Positions 1-7,593 of a stretch of 32,454 nucleotides of DNA are shown here, piece after piece. The DNA comes from a virus. The notes under the pieces were generated by a model. It saw only the letters and a list, made by a program, of their open reading frames with translations. It did not search any database and had not been told where the DNA came from. The DNA lies in IMG/VR virus record IMGVR_UViG_3300027759_000276, positions 1 to 32,454 of that record. One strand, written 5' to 3'. The position numbers and the translations under genes were made by a program. Numbering within the stretch: position 1 is the first letter of the stretch; every line of letters begins with the position of its first letter.

Positions 1-231
1 ACAAGTTCTACTGTAAGTGAATGTGCGATGGTCATCAATCCAACCATTACATCACTTGGCACATTGATTGATGCCCAGGTTGGTCCTGGTGGCAGCGGTC
101 CAAAGGCAGGCGGTGGAACAGGCTCTGCCCTGGAATATGTATTTAGCTCATTGACTAACTTTCACTTTAGGTTGACCAATGTGTCAAGCAAAGCAGAGAT
201 AGCAGTTTTAACTTTAGAGTGGTACGAATAA
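1..231 (+). CDS. 3' part of the 195-aa putative virion protein (split by the window ends)
   Basis: Reading frame 1 from base 1 to the TAA at 229-231 gives the last 76 residues of the protein encoded complete at 31785-32372. The open frame joins exactly: base 1 corresponds to codon 120 of the full gene. Two residues differ from the other copy (Ala for Gly before LEYVF, and Val for Ile before LTLEWYE). The ATG at 28 is internal and not a start. The stop overlaps the next ATG by one base (TAATG). Confidence 0.9.
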   Translation, partial: TSSTVSECAMVINPTITSLGTLIDAQVGPGGSGPKAGGGTGSALEYVFSSLTNFHFRLTNVSSKAEIAVLTLEWYE

Positions 232-313
232 TGGAAGACTTTACAAAAGGTGAATGCCCAGCTGTTTTAAAAGACAAACAGTTAAGCATTAAGAACCACC
301 ACATTTGCATTGT
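1..313. repeat. Terminal direct repeat, left copy
   Basis: These bases recur at 32142-32454. I see two substitutions: C at 128 against G at 32269, and G at 205 against A at 32346. The repeat starts and ends inside genes, so it is best read as the overlap left when a circular or circularly permuted genome is opened. Because it is not exact, the two ends probably come from different molecules or variants, or contain read errors. A true fixed terminal repeat is less likely, since such repeats are kept identical. Confidence 0.95.
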
Positions 314-656
314 TGAGGCAGATCTTGGGCCACCAAATCCAAAGATGCCAGAAGTCATATTCTGGATCTGTAAGTCTGCTAAATGGAATGTAAGCGAGGC
401 TGCAGCCAGAGAAATGGTATGTGGTAACTGTGGTCACTACTGGAAAACTAAATTCATTGATGACTGCATGAAAAAGTACGAGCAGATCACACCACCTGAT
501 GTAGATCCAGCTTGGGTAGATACCAATGAATCTGGTGGTTACTGTGATGAGTGGGATATTCCATGCACTAGTTCACGCACTTGTGATACTTGGGAGCTAG
601 GTGGACCCATCACAGATGCAAAAGGTAAGAACCCATTTGAAGATATAGAGGATTGA
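231..656 (+). CDS. Cysteine-rich phage protein, function unknown
   Basis: The protein has 141 residues, starting at the ATG that overlaps the preceding stop (TAATG); the in-frame upstream codon at 219 lies inside the previous gene. It has nine cysteines: C9, C26, C47, the pair CGNC at 64-67, C79, then GYC at 105, C112 and C118 in a run ending TCDTW. The CxxC followed by GYCxxW is a metal- or iron-sulfur-like spacing and loosely recalls high-potential iron-sulfur proteins, but the spacings do not match that family exactly. The gene lies between the 195-aa virion-type gene and the portal gene, one base before the portal start, so a virion or head-assembly role is inferred. A zinc-binding fold is equally possible. 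Confidence 0.85.
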   Translation: MEDFTKGECPAVLKDKQLSIKNHHICIVEADLGPPNPKMPEVIFWICKSAKWNVSEAAAREMVCGNCGHYWKTKFIDDCMKKYEQITPPDVDPAWVDTNESGGYCDEWDIPCTSSRTCDTWELGGPITDAKGKNPFEDIED

Positions 657-657
657 T

Positions 658-2226
658 ATGGCAAAAATGAGCGTAGAGCAAATCCTAAAGCGTCACAAAA
701 TAGCGCAAAACAAAAAGGATGACTTTCGTAGCCTCTATGAAGACGCTATGGAGTTCGCCCTGCCCCAGCGTAATCTCTACGGTGGAGAGTATGAGGGTAA
801 GGTAGGCGGTAAACGTAAGATGACCAGGGTCTTTGACTCTACGGCCATCAACTCTACCCAGCGCTTTGCTAACCGTTTGCAATCTGGCATCTTCCCGCCA
901 CAGCGCAAGTGGTGTCGCTTAGAGCCTGGTACTGATATTCCAATGGATCGCAGGAGCCAAGCGCAATATGCGCTAGATATGTACGCTGACAAGATGTTTG
1001 CGCTACTAAAGCAATCCAACTTTGATATCGCTATGGGTGAGTTCTTATTAGACTTGTCTGTAGGTACTGCAGTCATGCTGGTGCAGCCTGGTGACTCAGT
1101 TAATCCCATCAACTTTATCCCTGTTCCACAATACCTGGTTAGCTTTGAAGAAGGCGCTAATGGCCAGGTGGACAACGTCTATCGCAAGATGCGGATCAAG
1201 GGCGAATCCATCCAGATGCAGTGGAAAGATGCGGTCATTCCCCCAGATCTGCAGCGCTTGATTGCTGATAAGCCAACTGAAGAGATTGATCTGATTGAGG
1301 CTACGGTACTAAATCTAGATCGTGGTGACTTTAGTTACTACGTGATCCATGAAAAATCTAAGTCTGAGCTAGTGTTTCGCAAGCTCAAATCTAGCCCATG
1401 GGTTGTCTCACGCTACATGAAGGTGGCTGGCGAGATCTATGGCCGTGGTCCAGTTCTAAGCGCCCTGCCCGACATCAAGACTCTTAACAAGGTCAAAGAG
1501 TTATTGCTCAAGAATGCAAGCCTGGCCATCACTGGTGTCTACACGGCAGCTGATGATGGTGTGCTAAACCCAGCCAATGTGAAGATTACTCCTGGAGCAA
1601 TCATTCCTGTTGCACGTAACGGTGGACCACAAGGCGAGGCGCTTAAACCTTTGCCACGTGCTGGTGACTTCAATGTGTCGCAGCTGGTGATCAATGACCT
1701 AGTGCAATCCATCAAGCGCACTTTGCTAGATGAGTCTTTGCCACCTGACAACATGAGTGCTAGATCGGCTACTGAGGTGGTTGAACGCATGAAAGAGCTA
1801 GCGCAAAACCTTGGCTCTGCCTTTGGCCGACTGATCAATGAAACCATGATTCCCCTGGTTACCAAGATCCTAGAAGTAATGGACGCCAATGGCATGATTG
1901 ACTTGCCATTGAAAGTTAACGGTCTGGAAGTCAAGGTTAGCCCTGTCTCTCCACTGGCCATGGCTCAAAACATGGACGAGATCAACAACATCTTGCAGTT
2001 CATGCAGATCACTGCTGGCATGGGACCAGAAGGCCAGATGGCCATCAAGGCTGGCACTGCCATTGACTACATAGCCGACAAGCTGGGTGTGCCTATCCAG
2101 GTACGTACCACTGGTGAAGAGCGCAAAGGAATGATGCAACAGATGGCACAGGCTGCAGCCATGGCTCAGCAACAGCAACAAGCATTACCAGCGCCAGCTG
2201 CGCCAGCACCAGCGGGAGGTATGTAA
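658..2226 (+). CDS. Portal (head-tail connector) protein
   Basis: A 522-aa protein of the T7 gp8-like connector type. The N-terminus has the usual pattern of this family (an early helix with RSLYEDAMEFALPQR, then TRVFDSTAINSTQRFANRLQSGIFPP), followed by the long wing and stem region. The C-terminus is rich in Gln, Ala and Pro (MAQQQQQALPAPA), typical of disordered portal tails. Length is close to T7 gp8 (536 aa). Portals form a dodecameric ring at one capsid vertex, through which DNA is packaged and the tail attaches. A GAGG ribosome site lies just upstream of the ATG. The stop overlaps the next ATG by one base. Confidence 0.95.
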   Translation: MAKMSVEQILKRHKIAQNKKDDFRSLYEDAMEFALPQRNLYGGEYEGKVGGKRKMTRVFDSTAINSTQRFANRLQSGIFPPQRKWCRLEPGTDIPMDRRSQAQYALDMYADKMFALLKQSNFDIAMGEFLLDLSVGTAVMLVQPGDSVNPINFIPVPQYLVSFEEGANGQVDNVYRKMRIKGESIQMQWKDAVIPPDLQRLIADKPTEEIDLIEATVLNLDRGDFSYYVIHEKSKSELVFRKLKSSPWVVSRYMKVAGEIYGRGPVLSALPDIKTLNKVKELLLKNASLAITGVYTAADDGVLNPANVKITPGAIIPVARNGGPQGEALKPLPRAGDFNVSQLVINDLVQSIKRTLLDESLPPDNMSARSATEVVERMKELAQNLGSAFGRLINETMIPLVTKILEVMDANGMIDLPLKVNGLEVKVSPVSPLAMAQNMDEINNILQFMQITAGMGPEGQMAIKAGTAIDYIADKLGVPIQVRTTGEERKGMMQQMAQAAAMAQQQQQALPAPAAPAPAGGM

Positions 2227-2555
2227 TGGACTACGGTTATGGACAAAGACAAGACAAAACCCAAAAAGGTATGGGTTTTTTTGGTGAATTAAAGCGTCCT
2301 GGTGGTGGTGTATCCACTGAGATATCAGTAGGCGTAGGCATAAATGGCAAAGAAATGGAAATCCCATTGATAGTGCCATCTTTGTCTAAAGAAGAGCTGG
2401 ATTACTTGTTAAAGACGCCAGTTAAATCACCCAAATTTTTTGACAATATGCCACCGTCCATATTACAAAAAGCTATGGATCACGCAAAGGTGCGAGTTGA
2501 CCAGGAGAAGTCTCCATTTGCTGGTCCAGACGAAATCATGGAGCCACCAAAGTGA
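2226..2555 (+). CDS. Conserved phage protein of unknown function, between portal and Bbp19-like gene
   Basis: 109 residues. The centre reads GELKRPGGGVSTEISVGVGI then EMEIPLIVPSL, and the C-terminal half predicts helices (SILQKAMDHAKVRVDQ) before SPFAGP. I recognise this pattern from other podovirus-type genomes, where it also sits next to head genes, but no function is known to me. It is coupled to the portal by a one-base overlap and to the next gene by a four-base ATGA overlap, so it is translated with the head module. Confidence 0.8.
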   Translation: MDYGYGQRQDKTQKGMGFFGELKRPGGGVSTEISVGVGINGKEMEIPLIVPSLSKEELDYLLKTPVKSPKFFDNMPPSILQKAMDHAKVRVDQEKSPFAGPDEIMEPPK

Positions 2556-2809
2556 GTGGCTGGGATGACCTAGAGGCCGAACCAACAGCGTTTGAGCCTG
2601 ATCAAGATAGAGTGGATCTGAACCTACAGATGGCAAAAACCTTTGCCAGTGCTGAAGGTCAAAAAGTGTTGGCGTGGCTGCGAGAGTTCTATCTTGAACA
2701 ACCGTGCTGGCAACCAGGCTCTGACAGTTCGTTGGGAATGTTCCGAGAGGGGCAAAACAGCGTTGTCAGGGATATTGAAAATCGAATCCGAAAGGCAAAA
2801 CAAAGATGA
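2552..2809 (+). CDS. Bbp19-like head protein
   Basis: 85 residues. The C-terminal half, with FREGQNSVVRDIENRIRKA, closely resembles the small Bbp19 protein family named from Bordetella phage BPP-1 and common next to portal and scaffold genes. Role within the head is not settled. The start overlaps the previous stop (ATGA) and the end overlaps the next start (ATGA). The residues before the motif are acidic and rich in Trp (a WDDLEAEP start). Confidence 0.8.
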   Translation: MSGWDDLEAEPTAFEPDQDRVDLNLQMAKTFASAEGQKVLAWLREFYLEQPCWQPGSDSSLGMFREGQNSVVRDIENRIRKAKQR

Positions 2810-3567
2810 GCGAAGCAAATGACAACCCAGGCCTGCTGGCTAGTGCAGAGGAAAGCACAGACCAGCCGACAACCGAGGGCCAAGAGCAAAGCATCAGTCA
2901 CGTACAAGGTGACCCAACGCAAGATGACACTCCGCTGGAGCGCCCTGACTTCTGGCCAGAGAAATTCTGGAACAAAGACGATCAAATCCCAGACCTAGAG
3001 GGAATCAGCAAGTCTTATGTGGAGCTTGAGAAGAAGTTCCGAGCTGGTGGCCATAAAGCTCCAGAGAATGGCGAGTACAACATTGACGGTCTAGGCCTCA
3101 AAGGCGATGACCCAGTGGTCAAAAGCTATGTTGGCTGGGCGCAGAAGTACGGCATTAGTCAGCAAGCCTTTGAAGACCTTGCACGTGAGGTTACTGGCAT
3201 TGGTGCAAACAACATTGCTGAAACAAAGCAAAGTATGCAGGCCGAGCTGGAGGCGCTTGGACCAAATGCCAAAGCAATCGTGACCGATATGGCTCAATGG
3301 GGCCGAGGTATGGTTAACAAAGGCATCTGGGGTCAAGATGAATTCCAAGAGTTCACCCGCTGGGGAGACACTGCAAAGGGCATTAAAGCGCTCCAAAAGC
3401 TGCGGGAAACCTATGAGGGCAGAGTACCAACAGAGACGCTTAAAAGCGATCCTGTTGGCTCTATGTCCAAAGAAGAGCTAGATGCCATGGTGGCCAATCC
3501 AGAGTACAAAACTAACCCAAGCTACCGTTTAAAGGTAGAAAAACTCTTTGAAAAGATGTACGGTTAA
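2806..3567 (+). CDS. Capsid scaffolding/assembly protein
   Basis: 253 residues, very acidic and low-complexity at the N-terminus (many Glu, Asp, Gln, Thr, Pro up to about residue 45). A conserved patch RPDFWPEKFWN and then SYVELEKKF follow, and the rest is helix-rich, ending in a short basic C-terminus (YRLKVEKLFEKMYG). This is the profile of podovirus scaffolds (T7 gp9-like), which copolymerise with the capsid protein through a basic helical C-terminus and leave the procapsid before packaging. Its place between portal and major capsid genes fits. A terminator follows 23 bases after the stop. Confidence 0.85.
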   Translation: MSEANDNPGLLASAEESTDQPTTEGQEQSISHVQGDPTQDDTPLERPDFWPEKFWNKDDQIPDLEGISKSYVELEKKFRAGGHKAPENGEYNIDGLGLKGDDPVVKSYVGWAQKYGISQQAFEDLAREVTGIGANNIAETKQSMQAELEALGPNAKAIVTDMAQWGRGMVNKGIWGQDEFQEFTRWGDTAKGIKALQKLRETYEGRVPTETLKSDPVGSMSKEELDAMVANPEYKTNPSYRLKVEKLFEKMYG

Positions 3568-3590
3568 CGGCGAGCAGTTGCCTACTTTAT

Positions 3591-3620
3591 AGCCAGGCCT
3601 AAAAAACCTGGCTTTTTTTT
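3591..3620 (+). terminator. Rho-independent terminator after scaffold gene
   Basis: AGCCAGG (3591-3597) pairs with CCTGGCT (3607-3613), with a nine-base loop and seven further Ts directly after the stem (3614-3620). It ends the portal-scaffold transcript and isolates the capsid promoter just downstream. Confidence 0.9.
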
Positions 3621-3631
3621 ACAACATTCAA

Positions 3632-3659
3632 TTGACTCTTTTGTAATTTGTAATAGAAT
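3632..3659 (+). promoter_or_regulatory. Sigma-70-type promoter for the major capsid gene
   Basis: TTGACT (3632-3637) and TAGAAT (3654-3659) are separated by 16 bases, close to the TTGACA/TATAAT consensus. The promoter sits 11 bases beyond the terminator and gives a leader of about 120 bases before the capsid ATG. The bases TTTGTAATAGAAT (3647-3659) occur identically at the leftward recombination promoter on the other strand (25159-25147). Confidence 0.75.
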
Positions 3660-3788
3660 CGGCTACGTGGACAACCGCAAGGCCCGCACCAAGAGCTTGG
3701 TGTAGCTTAAAAACACAAGTCAGGCCCAGATTTTCTGGATAACCGTTGGCGAGAAACTTTTCTTTCAACCGTTTTCTAGGAGAAAACA
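3660..3788 (+). promoter_or_regulatory. Structured 5' leader of the capsid mRNA with ribosome-site hairpin
   Basis: This 129-base stretch holds three short hairpins: CACCAA-GAGC-TTGGTG (3687-3702), CCAGA-TTT-TCTGG (3726-3738), and GTTTTCT-AGG-AGAAAAC (3771-3787). The last one contains the whole Shine-Dalgarno sequence AGGAG (3778-3782), split between loop and stem, and ends one base before the ATG at 3789. An upstream AGAAA (3752-3756) could pair instead with TTTCT (3773-3777) and free the ribosome site. AACCGTT also occurs twice (3741-3747, 3768-3774). Translational control of capsid synthesis is inferred from structure alone. Confidence 0.55.
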
Positions 3789-4631
3789 ATGGCAGTTAGC
3801 ATTTCTAACGCTTTTGTAACCCTGTTCGACACGGAAGTAAAACAAGCGTATCAAGCTGATGCTGTCTTGCGTAACACTGTCCGTTTGCGTACTGGCGTCA
3901 CTGCAAGCACACACAAGTTCCCAAAGATCGGCTCTGGCGTTGCACAAGTTCGTGTACCACAGACTGACGTAACACCACTCAACGTCACCTATTCACAAGC
4001 AACTGTCACTTTGACAGACTACATTGCTGCTGAGTACTCAGACATTTTCAACCAAGCTAAAGTTAACTTTGACGAGCGCCAAGAATTGGTGCAAGTTGTT
4101 GCTAAAGCTATTGGCCGTAGATCAGATCAGATGATCATTGACGCATTGGCAGCATCAAGCACCAGCTTGACAGTTGCTACTAGCATCGGTGGCTCTGCAA
4201 CTAACTTGAACATGGCTAAATTGCGTGAAGCTGCACGTTTGCTCAATACTGCAAACGTACCCGCAGAAGATCGTTATATGTTGATCCATGCATCACAGTT
4301 GGCCAGTTTGTTGTCTGAGACATCAGTAACTAGCTCTGACTTCAACACAGTCAAAGCCTTGGTACAAGGTGAAATCAACACGTTCATGGGCTTTACCTTT
4401 AACGTCATTGGTGACCGCACTGAAGGTGGTTTAACTGGTGGTGGTTCTGGTTCTACCCGCAAGGTATATGCCTATCACAAGATGGCAATCGGCATGGCCG
4501 AGAGCATGGCAATCCGCTCTGAAATCAACTACATCCCTGAGAAAACCTCTTGGTTAGTTAGCTCGATGTTCAGTGCTGGCGCTGTCGCTATCGATGCTGG
4601 TGGTTGCGTTGACATCACTTGTACAGAATAA
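3789..4631 (+). CDS. Major capsid protein
   Basis: 280 residues, with the start fixed by AGGAG six bases before the ATG. The N-terminus (ISNAFVTLFDTEVKQAYQ) and the middle (QATVTLTDYIAAEYSDIFNQAKVNFDERQELV, then AIGRRSDQMIIDAL) match the capsid type found in BPP-1-like podoviruses, an HK97-fold family. The E-loop to spine-helix order is visible: beta-rich residues 40-80, then a long helix near residues 95-120. The protein forms the icosahedral shell. The gene has its own promoter and is transcribed with the next gene only, as expected for the most abundant virion protein. Confidence 0.93.
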   Translation: MAVSISNAFVTLFDTEVKQAYQADAVLRNTVRLRTGVTASTHKFPKIGSGVAQVRVPQTDVTPLNVTYSQATVTLTDYIAAEYSDIFNQAKVNFDERQELVQVVAKAIGRRSDQMIIDALAASSTSLTVATSIGGSATNLNMAKLREAARLLNTANVPAEDRYMLIHASQLASLLSETSVTSSDFNTVKALVQGEINTFMGFTFNVIGDRTEGGLTGGGSGSTRKVYAYHKMAIGMAESMAIRSEINYIPEKTSWLVSSMFSAGAVAIDAGGCVDITCTE

Positions 4632-4643
4632 GGAGTACACATC

Positions 4644-4925
4644 ATGGCATTCTCAGCAACAGGCTTTAACGCTATCGGTGGCCAGTCTAAATCTGGCAAC
4701 GCACCAGCTATTTATAGCTATTCTTCCACTGACGCTCAATCAGTAATTCGTGTTTCTGGCTACTTCAACTCTGTCGCATCAGTGTTGAAAGTCGGTGACA
4801 TCATTTTCTGCTACAGCGCTACTGGCGGTACGCCAGTTATGTCTACTGCATACGTCAACAGCAACTCTGCTGGCGTGGTTGACATCACTGACGGTGTGAC
4901 CGTAACTGCAACTGATACTGATTAA
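4644..4925 (+). CDS. Small head decoration-protein candidate
   Basis: 93 residues, starting 12 bases after the capsid stop with a GGAG ribosome site. The protein is beta-rich, with Ser, Thr, Val and Gly dominant and few charges (SATGFNAIGGQSK start, then SVLKVGDIIFCYSATGG and a DITDGVTVTATDTD end). Being co-transcribed only with the capsid gene and closed off by a terminator suggests a protein needed in capsid-like amounts, such as a cement or fibre protein. I see no diagnostic motif, so decoration is an inference from position and composition. Confidence 0.75.
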   Translation: MAFSATGFNAIGGQSKSGNAPAIYSYSSTDAQSVIRVSGYFNSVASVLKVGDIIFCYSATGGTPVMSTAYVNSNSAGVVDITDGVTVTATDTD

Positions 4926-4942
4926 TCAGTAGTCAAGTAAGC

Positions 4943-4978
4943 AGGCCAACTTCTAGTTATCTGGAGGTTGGCCTTTCT
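4943..4978 (+). terminator. Terminator after capsid/decoration unit
   Basis: AGGCCAAC (4943-4950) pairs with GTTGGCCT (4967-4974), and the stem extends by TTC with GAG (one wobble pair). A ten-base loop and a short, imperfect T run (TTTCTC) follow. The T run is weak, so some read-through into the tail genes is likely. Confidence 0.75.
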
Positions 4979-4996
4979 CACATTTTGGGGTGACCT

Positions 4997-5611
4997 ATGG
5001 CTAGTGGTGATACAGATCTAAAAGTATGCTCAGACGCCCTGCTAATGCTAGGCGCTAAGTCGATATCTTCATTCAATGAGGGTACTGACGCATCCAATAT
5101 CTGTGATCGCATCTACCCAGATCTCAAGAAATCTACGCTGCAGTCTTATCCCTGGAGCTTTACGTTTAAGAAGGTGCAGCTGGCGCAGACAATAAACACG
5201 CCAGTTAACCAGTATCGCTACGAGTACCAGCTGCCATCAGACCGTCTTGGCACTATTCGTAGGGCATACAACTCCACCGAGGTGGGTGCTAGAACATTTA
5301 CAGATTGGGTTATCCAGGGCGATAAGCTGCTGACCAATGAAACAACTGTTGTCATTGATTACCAATATCTTCCCACTGAATCTGAGATGCCTAGCTATTT
5401 TATTCAGCTGCTCAAGTACATGATGACCTGGCACCTGGCAGACCCGATTACAGATCAGATCAGCAAGACCCAGTACTGGCAAGGCATTGCTACTGGTGGA
5501 CCAGTAGAGAATAACCGTGGTGGTTACTTTCGCACAGCTATGGTCATAGATGGCCAGGGCAATACTACCCAGAGCTTTGAAGACTTCAGTCTGATTGCTG
5601 TGAGGAACTAA
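4997..5611 (+). CDS. Tail tubular protein A-like (T7 gp11-type adaptor)
   Basis: 204 residues, close to T7 gp11 (196 aa). It has the family's recognisable N-terminus: CSDALLMLGAKSISSFNEGT, then ICDRIYPDLKKSTLQSYPWSF. This protein forms the gatekeeper ring between the portal and the tail nozzle. A GGGGTGA ribosome site precedes the ATG. The stop overlaps the next ATG by one base, coupling it to tubular protein B, its structural partner. Confidence 0.9.
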   Translation: MASGDTDLKVCSDALLMLGAKSISSFNEGTDASNICDRIYPDLKKSTLQSYPWSFTFKKVQLAQTINTPVNQYRYEYQLPSDRLGTIRRAYNSTEVGARTFTDWVIQGDKLLTNETTVVIDYQYLPTESEMPSYFIQLLKYMMTWHLADPITDQISKTQYWQGIATGGPVENNRGGYFRTAMVIDGQGNTTQSFEDFSLIAVRN

Positions 5612-7593
5612 TGTCTCGATTAGTTTCTTTCCAAACCAACTTCAGTAGCGGTGAATTAGATCCGCTATTGAGGGCTAGGGTTGACTTAGAACAATACAAA
5701 AATGGTGCTGAGACACTGACTAACGTAGTTGTGCAGCCACAAGGTGGTGTGCGTAGGCGTGGTGGTTTAAAGCATTTGTACGAGTTGCCAAGCGCTGCAG
5801 CGCCAGCCAGTGGCACTCGCTCTGTACCGTTTGAGTTCTCAGTAGATGACAGCTATATGCTGATTTTCACAAACCAGAGAATGTATATCTTTAAGGACAA
5901 AGTACAGATCACCAACATCAATGGCTCTGGTAACCCATACCTGGCAGTAACTGCGGTGACCAGCTCTATCCTGTCCACCATGTGCTGGACCCAATCGGCA
6001 GACACATTAATCATTGCTCACAAAGATATCCAGCCAATCAAGATTGTGCGTGGTGCTACTGATGCCACATGGACTGTGAGCAATATTAGCTTTATCAGTA
6101 TCCCAAAGTATGCATTCACCATTGCACTATCTAACCCAGCAGGCACATTGACGCCAAGCGCTAAGTCTGGTGAGGTGACGCTGACTGCTAGTTCTGCAGT
6201 GTTTAGCTCTGGATCTGTCGGACAGTATATCAATGCTCAACCTCAAGGCAGGGCAAGGATCGTGGCTTACACAAGCACTACCGTGGTAAGCGCTGTGACC
6301 GAGATACCGTTCTTTGACACCACTGCGATTGCCAATGGATCGTGGGAGCTGGAGTCTGGCTATGAGGATGTGTGGTCAAGCACTAAAGGTTGGCCAAGAA
6401 GCTGCACATTCCATGAGGGGCGTCTGTATTTTGGAGGATCTAAGACTCGGCCAAGCACCATATGGGGCAGCAAGGTAGCTCAGTTCTTTGACTTTAATCC
6501 TGACCAGGCTTATGACGATGATGCGGTGGAGGCCACGCTAGACACCAATAGCTTGAACGTGATCATTGACATTATTAGTGGCCGTGATTTGCAAGTGTTT
6601 ACCAGTGGTGGTGAGTTCTATGTCCCGCAGAATGGTCTAGATCCGATCACGCCTACCAACTTCTTTGTTAAGGCCGTGTCTCGCAATGGAGCTAGAGAAG
6701 GCATCCGAGTGCAGATCCTGCAGTCTGGTACGTTGTATGTACAGCGCCAGGGCAAGGCTCTTAATGAGTTTCAGTTCTCTGACACTACCCTGTCCTATGT
6801 GAGCCAGTCAATCAGCTTGCTATCTAGCCATTTGATCAATGGACCAACTGAGTTGGCACTGCGTAAGGCTACTAGCACTGAAGAGACAGATACGCTGTTC
6901 ATGCTCAATGGTGATGGCACGATTGCTAACTACAGCATATTGCGCCAGCAAAACGTGGTGGCTCCAAGCAAGCTCACTACTGATGGCCTGTTCAAAGATA
7001 TTGGCGTGGATATCGAGGATATCTACGTAGTGGTCAAGCGCACGTTTAATAGTGTGGACAAATATTTTGTAGAAGTTTTTGATACCACCGTGTTTACAGA
7101 TTGTGCGTTTACTGGTGGTGTGGCCACAACGATATCAAGCCTGCCACACATTGGTAAGACTTTGAATGTCAAAGCAGATGGCTCGGTGCTGTCTGACGAG
7201 GTAGTTAGCGGTGGTGGTTCTATCACTATGGATAGAGCGAGTACCAGTAGCTATGAGGTAGGCCTGCCATTTAATGTGAGCATTGTGACTTTGCCGATTG
7301 AGCCAAGGCTCCAGGTAGGCGCTAGGACTGGCTTTGTCAAGCGCATTGTTGAAGTCAATGCCATCCTGTATCAGACCCAGCACATTGTGGTTAACAACAA
7401 CCTAGTGCCAATTCGCACGTTGGACACTGCAAGCATCATGGACAATGATGTGCCAGAGTTCACTGGTACTAAGTTGATATCAGGTATCAGTGGCTATGAC
7501 CAAGATGCCCAAATAACTATCACTCAGACCTTGCCACTCAAGCTCAATTTGTTGGGCATGGAGTACAAGATTAGCGTGTATGGAGGCACATAA
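5611..7593 (+). CDS. Tail tubular protein B-like (T7 gp12-type nozzle protein)
   Basis: 660 residues. The N-terminus FQTNFSSGELDPLLRARVDLEQYKNG with TLTNVVVQPQGGVRRRGGL is the hallmark of podovirus nozzle/stabilisation proteins, and a later CTFHEGRLYFGGSKTRPSTIWGS motif is also typical. It is shorter than T7 gp12 (794 aa). Six copies normally form the tail nozzle below the adaptor ring and anchor the fibres. It follows tubular A with a one-base overlap and is followed directly by the internal core genes. Confidence 0.9.
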   Translation: MSRLVSFQTNFSSGELDPLLRARVDLEQYKNGAETLTNVVVQPQGGVRRRGGLKHLYELPSAAAPASGTRSVPFEFSVDDSYMLIFTNQRMYIFKDKVQITNINGSGNPYLAVTAVTSSILSTMCWTQSADTLIIAHKDIQPIKIVRGATDATWTVSNISFISIPKYAFTIALSNPAGTLTPSAKSGEVTLTASSAVFSSGSVGQYINAQPQGRARIVAYTSTTVVSAVTEIPFFDTTAIANGSWELESGYEDVWSSTKGWPRSCTFHEGRLYFGGSKTRPSTIWGSKVAQFFDFNPDQAYDDDAVEATLDTNSLNVIIDIISGRDLQVFTSGGEFYVPQNGLDPITPTNFFVKAVSRNGAREGIRVQILQSGTLYVQRQGKALNEFQFSDTTLSYVSQSISLLSSHLINGPTELALRKATSTEETDTLFMLNGDGTIANYSILRQQNVVAPSKLTTDGLFKDIGVDIEDIYVVVKRTFNSVDKYFVEVFDTTVFTDCAFTGGVATTISSLPHIGKTLNVKADGSVLSDEVVSGGGSITMDRASTSSYEVGLPFNVSIVTLPIEPRLQVGARTGFVKRIVEVNAILYQTQHIVVNNNLVPIRTLDTASIMDNDVPEFTGTKLISGISGYDQDAQITITQTLPLKLNLLGMEYKISVYGGT

